A DNA stretch of 11,579 nucleotides from Ectocarpus siliculosus (taxonomy: Eukaryota > Sar > Phaeophyceae > Ectocarpales > Ectocarpaceae): contig FN649731.1 in assembly GCA_000310025.1 (NCBI GenBank), positions 3,012,825 through 3,024,403 on the forward strand, given 5' to 3'. Each line of letters starts with the position of its first letter. The stretch's first letter is position 1. The notes under the pieces are model-generated. The model did not search any database, was not told the DNA's origin, and was given only the letters and a program-made list of their open reading frames with translations. Positions 1 through 9,904 of the stretch are shown here, one piece after another. The position numbers were made by a program, and so were the translations under genes.

Positions 1-1405
1 GCGAACTCTCCCGATTACATGCAACGCGGGGGGCGGCCTGGGCGGAAGGAACAATGGCCACCCGCAAGATGGGGAATACTATCTATTAGTTGACTGTTAA
101 TACCGAGGCACACTACTGTTGGGGCATTTTGGTGTATGCATACCAGTACATATTTGCATTTTTCACATCCACAACCACAAAGAGCGAGCAGACCATACCT
201 TCCCGACAAAACCCCAGCCAAAAGATCGGTGTTGCTTCCACGAGGGGTCTAATGCAATCACTGCTGGTCAATAAACCACGTTTTGGGGGGCCGCCACCTC
301 GTGTGGGATTCAACGAAACAACAAACCAGTCCTGCCCTCCCAAACCTGGAAAGGTTTGCGGCTCTTTCGCGTCTACGCGCAACAACAGCGGCGGAGACTC
401 CGGAAACAAACAACCCCAGGCAGCTAGCTTAAACACAAACAACGATTGTCATCGTGGCGTGAAATTCTCTCCTACCCCCTTTCTGACGTTACAACGCAAC
501 GCGGTCCTGTCATGCCATGTAGCCCCTCCCCCCTCCCCCTCGGTAAGTCAAGCAAGAAACCATCTATCGTTGAGTTTGGTTCACAAAAAACTGTCTTTCA
601 AGACACGAACGCTTGTGGTCACGGTCGCACACAAAAACTGCAGGACGTCGACAGAATCTTTCCGCTCTCTTTTCTCTCCTCTTTTCTTCCGCGGGCAGGG
701 ACGGATCCGAGCTAAACACGCCCACAACAAATCTCCAGAATTCTCAAACTCTCTCCTTCTTGTGCCCACCCTTTTCCTCGCTCTCTGCCACCGCACCCCC
801 CTCGTTATTATACCGGTGACCCTTCCATTGCTATCTCGTGCATCCCTTGCAACGCTCTCAACTCCCCCCACCCCTCTCTCCGGGCGTGGCTACCATAACC
901 TTGCTTCACCTACTAAATACTACATACTAAATACGCCCCCGGTCATCTTGCCTCCGCACCTCTCCACTTCAGCACACGACCTTCACCCCCCCAACAACGC
1001 CCTCAAGCCGTCTCCAATACACCCCCCTCGCTCCGCCGCCATCGCAACGCGCTTCCACCTTGTAACTCCTCCTCCCCCTTGTCTTCGTTACTCCAACCCG
1101 GAACTTCAGCCGAGGGCGTTGTACCTCAGAGTTCGCATGGCATTGACCTGTGTATGGTGTCGACGACCATGTTTGTGAACATAAAATCCAAAATATTAAA
1201 TTGTACGAGGGGGGGGGGGTTACTCACGGTGTTGCATGCCTATTTGTCAGACTATTGGCCAGGGGGGGGGGGCAGGGGACAGCAAACACGGTGGCGAGGG
1301 AGCAACTGCAGCATGAGTTAGAAATGCATACTTTCGAACCAAGCATGTTGCATGAGCTTTCGAACGAAGTATGTTGCATAAGCTCTACATCATATTCACA
1401 CATGT
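1..1405. other. C/T-rich flank without a supportable gene
   Basis: The plus strand is rich in C and T tracts (500-1080) and has two G10-11 runs (1209 and 1262). A 362-codon plus-strand frame (90-1178) begins at TTG, has no recognisable motif and a biased composition expected from stop-poor C-rich DNA. On the minus strand, 345-231 has an acceptor-like CTTTCCAG and a donor-like GAAG|GTATGG around an open stretch (GLGGQDWFVVSLNPTRGGGP), but nothing ties it to the gene to the right. I see no RNA gene here. Confidence 0.5.
1331..1382 (+). repeat. 26-base tandem dimer
   Basis: Two adjacent copies, 1331-1356 and 1357-1382, of CTTTCGAACSAAGYATGTTG followed by CATRAG. They differ at three positions (23 of 26 identical). 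Each copy contains TTCGAA. The dimer lies just left of the putative last exon. Confidence 0.8.
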
Positions 1406-1645
1406 TTACCTGCGGGACCCATGACGCTGGGATAAAACAAGGAAACAAGGGCAACACGGTTCGGTTCGGTTCGGTTCTAGGGTAACACACAGCCAAGGGG
1501 CTCCTTGCTCTTGAAGCTGATCTTGATCGGGTTCAATCGTGACACGATGATTCACCGCGAAAGCTGGGCACGGCTCCCCAGGGGTAAACTTCCAGGCTAC
1601 AAGCTCGAGAGTCCACATGTGCGTGTGTGTGTTTCTCGAGCGACA
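1406..1645 (-). CDS. Exon J: possible last exon, weakly supported
   Basis: Acceptor CGCCTCCTTGCAG precedes a phase-0 open frame of 79 codons containing MWTLELVAWKFTPGEPCPAF and VNHRVTIEPDQDQLQEQGAP, ending with TAA at 1406. The final third is a translated GGTTC-type pentamer repeat (EPNRTEP), which argues against coding. The stop itself lies inside CAG|GTAAAC, which could equally be a donor. No AATAAA is visible on this strand downstream. It could be 3' untranslated sequence. Kept because the phase fits exon I. Confidence 0.25.
   Translation of the reverse strand, partial: CRSRNTHTHMWTLELVAWKFTPGEPCPAFAVNHRVTIEPDQDQLQEQGAPWLCVTLEPNRTEPCCPCFLVLSQRHGSRR
1459..1478 (+). repeat. Pentanucleotide GGTTC microsatellite
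   Basis: About four copies of GGTTC in a row, inside the frame of the doubtful exon J, where it would encode EPNRTEP on the minus strand. Confidence 0.8.
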
Positions 1646-2019
1646 CTGCAAGGAGGCGGCGAATGATCCTCTTCGACAGGGGTATTGTCTCGTCTCGAAC
1701 GTGTACAATGCATGAAATTTCTGTGATTTTATGTTCATTTTCAAGAAATACTATTTCGAGGCACAACAACAACAGTATCAGCGGGAAAAAAAAAGGGGAA
1801 GAAAAGAGAGACCTTCCAGGAAGTGGGCCATGCAAAATTCGAAGAACGTGCGATTGATGATACACGCCCAGTTGACCACCCCACCGCGCTGTGTAGACAC
1901 GCATCGAATTCCTGCCCCCTTCGCCCCCCACCCACCACGGAAAAGAACAAACGGTCTCCAGACAGCAACCAAAGCAAGATGCACACGCGAGCGAGTAGAC
2001 GTACACAGACAACACGCAC
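1646..2019 (-). other. Intron I-J (putative) or 3' untranslated region
   Basis: 374 bases that are AT-richer than exon I. On the minus strand they hold long T/C tracts near 1785-1815 and a short GTT run (1763-1776), then the acceptor-like CCTCCTTGCAG. No other feature is seen. Confidence 0.35.
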
Positions 2020-2544
2020 CCGCACAGTTCCGTGCATCCCCTGCCGGAGGCTCTCCATCAGCCGGACCGCGCCGCAGGCCCCGTCCGCGTCTCCCCCGAC
2101 CACCCTCCCCATCGCGTGGCAGTACGCGCAGCTCCACTTCGCCGACCCCCCTTCGCCGGTGCCCTCCGGCATCTTCCGGAGGCGCGGTCGGAGGCAGGAT
2201 AGGTGGAAGGCCGCCGGGCACGTGCTGCACAGGAGCAGCGGCCCCGCAGCGGCCGGGCCACGGGCCTGCGGGAGACACGGGGGCGCCGGCCCGTCGACGG
2301 CGGCGCCGTTGCTGTCGGTGCCCGGGCGCTGGCAGACGATGCACGCGCGGAAGTGTGGTCCTTGCTGCTGCTGCTGCTGCTGCTGCTGCATACCCGCGGT
2401 TGCCGTTGCTCCCGGGGGGGGCGCGCGGGTGGCATTGGCGGCGGTGGTGGTGGTTGGTATCTCAGGCGTGGAGGTCTTGCGCTCCTCGTTGGTGGTGCTG
2501 TCGAGAGCCGCCGTCCACGGAGCCGTGCCCACGGCGGCACCGTC
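2020..2544 (-). CDS. Exon I: poly-Gln linker and C4HC3 PHD finger
   Basis: Begins after GGGGGGCACAG at 2545 in phase 0. The first 50 residues are Thr/Ala/Pro-rich, then nine Gln from a CAG run, then a PHD finger at about 2343-2119. Its zinc ligands are visible: CIVC, a long loop, CSTC, four residues to His, two to Cys (CSTCPAAFHLSC), and a final CAYC preceded by Trp. The block LLLCSTCPAAFHLSCLRP resembles the AIRE/CHD4/BPTF style of PHD finger, a family that reads histone H3 tails; binding preference cannot be told from here. The first loop is about 34 residues, long for this fold. After it the sequence RLMESLRQGMHG still looks coding. The exon end is uncertain: donor CGG|GTGCGT at 2020 is my choice; if unspliced, the frame stops at 1741 after an intron-like hydrophobic stretch. 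Confidence 0.78.
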
Positions 2545-5500
2545 CTGTGCCCCCCGAGATGATGGGCACAAAAGCACCATTAGCAGTCGGCCAGCCACAA
2601 AAGCACGGCGAGCGGAGGGGTGGGCGCCGCGGTGGTACAAAGACAGGAGTTAGCTCGGGGGACAGCAGAGTCCAGGACATCGCGCATCGGCAACCTAATA
2701 TACAAGTCCAACCTGAAACCGCTACCTCTTGGTACGTGCTGCTACAGCACAGTACAGTGCAGCGGCGCTGCCACACAGGCACAAAGGATCACACGGCCGC
2801 GCCACAGCGATGCCGCCGAAACACGGGCACCTGCGACTCAAGGGAAATCGCTTGCTGGACACGTGGCGCATAATAATCGTTTCTGTGTGCGTGCTCAACG
2901 CTCGTTTTACCCCCCCACACCGAAAAAGGTTCCATTGTCTTACTTAGTGGTTCTACGCCCGAGGTATAAGGTACACAATTCCTTGGCGGTTTGTAGTGTT
3001 CTTCCAATGCCCACCAACAACGGCCCGCCCCAACGGCGGCGCTACCTGTAGACAAACACAGCTTCTAGGTTTAATACAATAGCAATACAATAATATAATA
3101 GCATTTGGTGCACCGTTGTTCTGCGGTCGGTAGCCCTGTCACCCTCTCGCCATCTACGAGTACTCGTTTCGGCTACGTCCGCAACAAACTCCGACTGGGA
3201 GCACAGCAACACTATAACAGCAACGACAACAACAACAACAACAACACGTAACCACCACCACCACCATCAACAAGGCCAGGACGACGCCCATGCACCTGAC
3301 AGACACCAACACCAGCGGCAGCAGCAGCAGCAGCGGCAGCAGCGGCAGCAGTAGGGCCGTCATCGCCGCCCGTGCTAGCCGAGGTCTTTGTTACCGCTTC
3401 CAGACCCTCGCGGGAGGAGCACACGTAGATCGACTGCCGAGACCTGGGCACCCTGCCCACCTGAAGAAATTTCTGGAAGCACACAGCAGCAGTAGCGACA
3501 ACCAAAACGGGGGCGGCAAGGCGCCAAGAAGAACAACCCATAGTGCCAGTCAGCAAACAAGTGCTGCGATAATCCGACGACACATCGGGCGGGGAATGTT
3601 CGCCACATTTCGTTCCCAAAGTCTTGGATGTGGAGGAGGGAGTGTGTCCCCCAAGGTGACTACTTGGATCTGCTTAAAAGACAGACGGACGGACACAGAG
3701 AGAGAGGGGGGGGGGGAGAGAGTACAGGGTGTCCGGGCGCAAGCACGAGCAATCAACGGCGAAACAAAAGGTTCGCTAGGCTAGGGTGGTGCTTGCCCTT
3801 GCGCTTGCAAATCTCTGTTGGTGGTGTTGCCGCGGACAGATAGCACGGCGACATTTTGGCCATGCATGCATTCCTGCTGTCAAGGGCATGATACAAGGCA
3901 GTTGGATTATCGTCTTAGTTAGAGAAGAGCACGTCTTAGCAACAAAAAAAGGAGGGTGTGAACGAGAGGGAATTGTCTCTAACAGACGCTGGGGATTGGA
4001 GACGGGGACCACTTTGGGAAGGTCACCTTCACATCATTACCCCCACCCTTTTATTTCTATAATAGGATCCTCTATCTTGCTTACAACTACTGTACCATAT
4101 AGGCAAGAAAAAGGCTTCTGTTTCGGGTACAACCGGAACAATAAAAAACTAAGGGTCACCTCCAGATGCCCTCGGCCAATGGTCTCAAAACCAAGGCATG
4201 CAAAACATGAGTACGACCCCCCTCCCCCCTTAATAAGGGCCTTTTTCTTACTATACTACCAAGAGGAAAAACTTCCACGGGGTAGCAAAACCGGAACCCC
4301 AATAAAAAACGGAACTTCCCCCACAAGTACCCCCCCACACCTTCTTCCACTGGAGCCTTGTCGTCGCCCCCGGAGGCAACTTAGCCGGACCTTGCAGCCC
4401 AGGGGCATCCTCGGGGGAAAGCTGAGCCCACGGTCGCCGCCTGTACCTTTGGAACACGGCGTGCTTCTCCAACACCCTGGTGGGAAGGCGACAGCAAAGC
4501 AGCAGTGAGCGAGAGAGAAAAGCAGCCAAACACGCTTGGTTGCTGCAAGAGATAAAAAAAATAAAAAAAATTCAGAGCACAAGCACGGCGTTCGCAAAAG
4601 GCCGTTCTCTCTCTCTCGTCCAAGCTAACGGGTGTTCGTTCGTTTTCGAGTCGTTATTTTTGTCGAAATTCGGACCTCATCAAGGCCAAGGTGAACGCAT
4701 CACCACAAGCACAATCGCGGGCTTGACCCTTTGCTTGTTCTTCTTCCCCAACAATCACCCTCCCTCCCTCGTACTTTCTCCTACCCTAGCGGCGGTGTCG
4801 TTCTCTCTCTCTGTCTGTGCTGAAGCAACCTGATTCGGGGCTGCGCAGAACCATTCCTACACGTTTCCGTACCTAGTGTTTACCCCCCCCCCCCATGCAT
4901 TTACAAAGCAACGCCGTCTCATCTCTTTTCACCCAATACGTAACCCTACCACAAAAACCGTACTTCATTATCGCGTAGGGGTCCAAACCCGTGTTTTTTT
5001 TTTTCTTCTGTGTCGTCAGTTTTTCTCTCACCCGGTGCCATGCAGAAAGCCGTCCATGAGCATCAGCTCTGCCCCAGGAGGGAAATGCGAGGACCCGAGC
5101 ATGGCGGCCGAGCAGTGATCCACGAACTCTCCCTTCGCCCTGCGGTATGATAGCAAAAGAAGATTGTTCCGCCCTTATAAAAGCCGAAGCATGCATAGAT
5201 TGTGTCGCGTTTCTTGTCTTTTCTTTTGATTTTCGCATGTACTGCCTGTGCGGGGTTGTTGGCCCGTGATTACGGAAGGCTTCCATCCGTGTAAGTTGGA
5301 CCAGTGCGGATGTCAGAAGGAACAGAACAGTATTTTCGGAACACGGTTATTGCATGTCAAGACGACGGCCACAACTACAGGAACGATAAGGACAACAAGA
5401 TCAATGACAGCGATAACACCAACAACACCAACATCAACGACAGCGACAACACCAACAACAACAGCACCAACGACAGCGACGACGACACCAACAACAACGC

Positions 5501-8500
5501 AAAACAACCACAGCAGTGACAACAACAACACCAACGCCAACACGCCACAAACAACACCAACAATTTCTTACCTGACGCGAGCCCTTGAAGGGCCGGTCGC
5601 CCAGACGACGAGAGGGGCGGTGTGGCAGTGCCTTGGCTCCGCCCACCCTCCAGGTATCTTTGGCCAGACCGGAACCACGCCTCCCTGCCCACGACAAAAC
5701 AATCGGTGGCGGAACACAGAAAGCACCCACACTCATACTTCTGGCCCAGGCTGGGGTTCTTTACCGTTTTCCTAGGGTCATGCTAAATACGAACGGCCGC
5801 AAAATAGGTGCAAGTATAGGGGTTCTTAACGGAGCTCACAAAGGGCGTTAAGGTTCTTAAGAACGGGCGCTGCTCCTCTGTAAGGGTGTAGGGGAGGGCT
5901 GAGATGATCATGCCGTCGACAACGCCATGTTGTGATGTACTCCTTTAATCGTGGGGTTGGGTGGGAAATGTCCCACGATAGCCATGAAAAAAAATAGTTG
6001 GAAGCGGGTACATACCAAACCATACACACGGGGTCCCAGTTAACGGCATTTACAAGTGTATTGTGTTTTCAACCGCACTAAGACTGAGGAATTTTCATTG
6101 GTCAGCCGGTTAGCGCGGTCGATGCTAACAAATAAAGAAACACATACATACAACAGTCGAGGAAATAATCAACGGTACGAGACCTACGGCTGGCTCCACC
6201 AACACCTTCCTCACCCCGGCCATTAAACATGCCAACATGTCAAGTAACAACCAATGACGGGCCACGCTCCGATATAAGAGGGTACTGTACCTTACAAGAG
6301 GGGGCTCCGATGTTAGGAGGGTCCAAATCGGTGGTCACGACTTCGACTCTCTATATTATAATTGAGTACTCTCTCAATCCGGTGCAAGCGGAGGTTCCGA
6401 TATGAGAGGGTGTCGAGCCGTTGTCACATCACCCTCTTATAACGGAGCCACGGCTGTATCCTTATCCCTATCCCTATCCCTATCCCTCACACAAACGCCT
6501 CACTCCACACCAAGGGTATGGACAAACAGCAGCCCAACCTGGATTCAGGGCCAAATCTGGTGGGGGGGATGCTAATCTCATACACTTTGATCAGTGGGTT
6601 CATGCAGAAGATGCGGTTGCCACTCCCTGGTCTGACTAGATGGGGGGTCACCGAATTTTTATCCCGGACGGGGCCTCCCATACTAATTCCTATACAAGCC
6701 AATCTGGATTGATTAAGAGCACGATGAACATAGGTGGAGCGACAACAAACTGGGCTAAGAACACACGAAGACATGGGCCGAGACGGATGGGTGGGGCTGG
6801 AATATCTCAGTTGTGTGCCCCCCTTTGTCCAGACCTAAAAACAACCAACCGCTCCTCTCACCGGGTGCTGTTTCTGCAAGCCTTGCTTTCCGCAGCCCAC
6901 CCTCCCCTTCGTCAAGCCCGTGCCGCTACCGCTACCGCTACCGCTAGCGGCGGCGGCGGCGGCGGCGGCGGCAGCGTCTTCCTCAGCAAGTTGCGCCAGG
7001 ACGGACGGCGGAAGGGGCAGCGTGCACTCGTTGAGGCACTTTCGCTCGGGGGACTCCCAAAAGCTAACGCCTATCTCCCGCCCTTGTTCCTTCATGCTCT
7101 TCAGCAGCCTGTTTTTGTAACCGTTGCTGTTGTTGTTAGGTAGTCGTTGTTGTTGTCGTTGTCTATGTTGCTGTTGTGATTGTCGTTGTTGCTGTTGGCG
7201 ACACGTTTCGTTAATTTGTGCGAGTGGGTGCTATCGCCGGGTATACCAGGCACCCACCCTTGCACTACTCAGACAAGGAGGCAGTATGAATATCCCATGA
7301 ACATTCCATCCGTGTCAAGCGGCTTCACCCGCACAATACCGCGCACCCAGCACTACTCAGGACAAGGAGACAGGATAAATCCGTGTCGCGCGACTTCACC
7401 GACAACATACCGGTCACCCGGCACTCAGACAAACTTGAACGCTGTGTATTCCATCCGTGTCACGCGGTTTCACCAGTAGCGCTATCCTACCGAGCAGTTG
7501 CACTGTTCAAGCGCCGACACTACTATACTAGTAATAAGGGCCCACCCACTACCGCTGCAGTTACAGCAGTACTTGCCTCAAAGCTTCGTGTACCGTCAGC
7601 TCAGCGTCGTCGTGAATGCTCGCCGAAACCACCGTCTCTCCTTTCTGGATACAAGAAAAAAAAAAGAAAGGAAAGAAGCAGGGCCGAAAACATAGGACGA
7701 AGAAATGAGAAAGATCGACCGACGGGTAGAGGCAGTAACGCCGTTTTGAGGTTTCCATACGATAGTTACTCAACCACGGGAGCGGGGACTACTACAATAT
7801 ACATATGTTTTCGTCATTTTTCTCGAAAAACAGCGGGAAGAGGTGTGCGTTATGTGTTGCCTCTGAGCGGTCGAGTACCCGCCCAGGTGGGCAGCGTCAA
7901 GAATCAGAAACGAAAAAAAACACAATAGCACGAAAACAAATAATTAGCACACATTTTGTCTGGTATAGTCATTTTACCGTCTAATCATCAACCTAAGTAA
8001 ATAAAAAAATAAATAGACACACATAAACTTGTCCGGAATGTATGTAAAATCTTACCGTTTAGTCAACCTAAACAAAGACACACATCTTGTCCGGAACGTA
8101 TGATATGTAAATTCTTACCGTCTATTCATCAACCTATGCATATCCTCTGCTGGTGGTATCTAGAAATCAATCGCAAGGTATCTGGCTTCTATTTGCGCTG
8201 AGGGGCTAACATTCGGGGGCCACGCCGTACAACATTCTGCGCGTATCTACATACGTACGTATGCTTTTCAACTTATCGCGCGATTTTTGACGAACATCTT
8301 GTCCAGGTAGGTTACACAACACTCATCAATCCAATTGCTTATCTACCCTGGACTCTTTCATCTGTGGACAACAGACGAATTTGTGTCATTGTATTTTTGT
8401 AAGAAAGAAAAACAAGACAATCTTTCATCTGTGGACATGTAACAGATGAAAAATTGTGCCATTGTTTTCGTAAGAAAGAAAAACAAAACAAACTTCCATC

Positions 8501-9870
8501 TGCGGATTAACAGCAGATAGATGTGTCAATTGTCCCGCAAGAAAAAAACAAGAAAACAAGACGACAACAACAACAACAAAAAAATTACCAACACACAAAC
8601 TCACTGCTGACGGCCCCACGCCCCCCCGCATCTTGTGGTTCCACAGGCTGGACATGCTCATCGCGTCGAGGATTCGCTGTGCCCCCGGCTTCACCGGCCC
8701 CTCGAACCTCCTCCCGCCGCCCGGCCCTTGATTGGCGAGGCCGCCGGAGACGGCACTTGTGAAAGCGGCAGCGGTGATGGGGGCTCGGGTGAAGCTGAAG
8801 GAAGCCCCCAGCTGCCGGAGTCTGGCCAGGCTGATGTTTTCCTCGTAGCCCTCTTTGAACCTTTTTGGCACGCAGAGTAGGAAGGCGACAGCAACGTTGA
8901 CGAAGGAAGATGGTGTCATTAACAACGACGATAAACAACAACAGCAGTGCAACGGCAGAATTACATCGTCAATGACATTCACCGCGACGATGACAGCAAC
9001 ACAATACATCGTCATCAACGACAACAACGACAACGGCGACAACAACAGCATCAACACCAACAATAAGGTATTATCATCATCAGCAGCAACGGCGATCAGC
9101 GATAACTATGACAGCGACGACATCATTGTCACGAGGAGAGCTTAACTGCGTCATCGGTATCCGTCTAACACACACACAAGACCTCTACAAGGTCACGTGC
9201 ACGTTGTCGGCAACGGCTGCCATGAGGGTCGGGCTGCAACAACAGCGCATTGATTTTCGTGTGCTTCTACAGGAATATCTAATAATAGAACCTTTTTGGA
9301 GAAAGACAACGGACGTCCTTTCGAACTTCAGCAAGCACAGCGCAGTTGTTGCCGTTCAACCGCGGGTGGAAGGGAGAGCTAAGCTAGATATAGCCAAAAG
9401 TTCAATCACCCCCAGCAGCAGGAAAGAAGCACCCCCCCCCAGGAAATCGATCATGGGATGACCTCAACCTCGCAGACACCGCTCCGCATCACGCATGCAC
9501 GTTGCGGAAAACAAAACAGACACAAAAAATGGACAAACGAGCACGTTGCGCACACAGCTCGTGGTTTGGCTGCGGCGCGATTAAGCCCAACCACCACCAC
9601 CACAATGTGCTAAGTACAAAAAAAAACAAAAAAGCGGCATCGGTCTCTTACCTGCACACGAACAAATCGGTCGGCTTGGCCACGATCTTGCGGTCGATCG
9701 GCACCGCGCCCATGGCCCCGCCGCCGGCGCCCGCGGCCACCAACGCCGCCGCCGACTCTGCGGCTGCCGCTGTGCTACCGTGGTCCAGCACCTTGCTGCC
9801 CGAGTCCTTACTACCGCCGCCACCGCCCCCGCTGCCGCTGCCGCCAGTGCCCCCGCCGCCGCTACCACTC

Positions 9871-9904
<34 letters not shown>

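Larger units (their letters stand above)
5685..6861 (-). other. Intron D-E
   Basis: 1177 bases, the longest intron in the model, from CACCCG|GTGAGAG to TCGTGGGCAG. It contains the dispersed 18-base motif, the TATCCC microsatellite, a 12-base palindrome and a tRNA-like box pair. It is long enough to hide a further exon. Minus-strand open stretches at 5826-6029 and 6487-6774 were checked and lack good splice sites on both sides. Confidence 0.45.
7645..8604 (-). other. Intron B-C
   Basis: 960 bases from GCA|GTGAGT to the T-run acceptor TTGTATCCAG. AT-rich in its middle (7900-8160). Contains two different three-copy tandem repeats and a 14-base palindrome, plus a short AAC run beside the donor. 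No exon seen inside. Confidence 0.6.

Noticed and set aside
258-345. A further 3' exon joined after 1408
   Set aside because: An acceptor-like CTTTCCAG and a short open end in phase exist, but the donor at 1408 is itself speculative and the peptide is too short to judge.
90-1178. 362-codon plus-strand open frame
   Set aside because: It starts at TTG, has C-rich biased composition with no motif, and no splice or promoter context. Stop codons are rare in such DNA.
1778-2653. Long alternative frames over the PHD exon on both strands
   Set aside because: Only the chosen minus frame gives the complete zinc-ligand pattern.
2789-3055. Minus-strand 88-codon frame as an extra exon
   Set aside because: No good acceptor and donor flank it in a phase that fits exons H and I, which already join each other directly.
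5176-5183. TATAAAAG on the plus strand as a promoter
   Set aside because: No believable coding region follows on that strand; the next frame is translated triplet repeat.
6457-6486. Internal telomere repeat
   Set aside because: The unit is TATCCC/GGGATA, not TTAGGG or TTTAGGG; it is a short microsatellite.
7243-8559. CRISPR-like arrays
   Set aside because: Only three copies each, diverged along the whole unit, with no constant repeat and variable spacer pattern, and the genome is eukaryotic.
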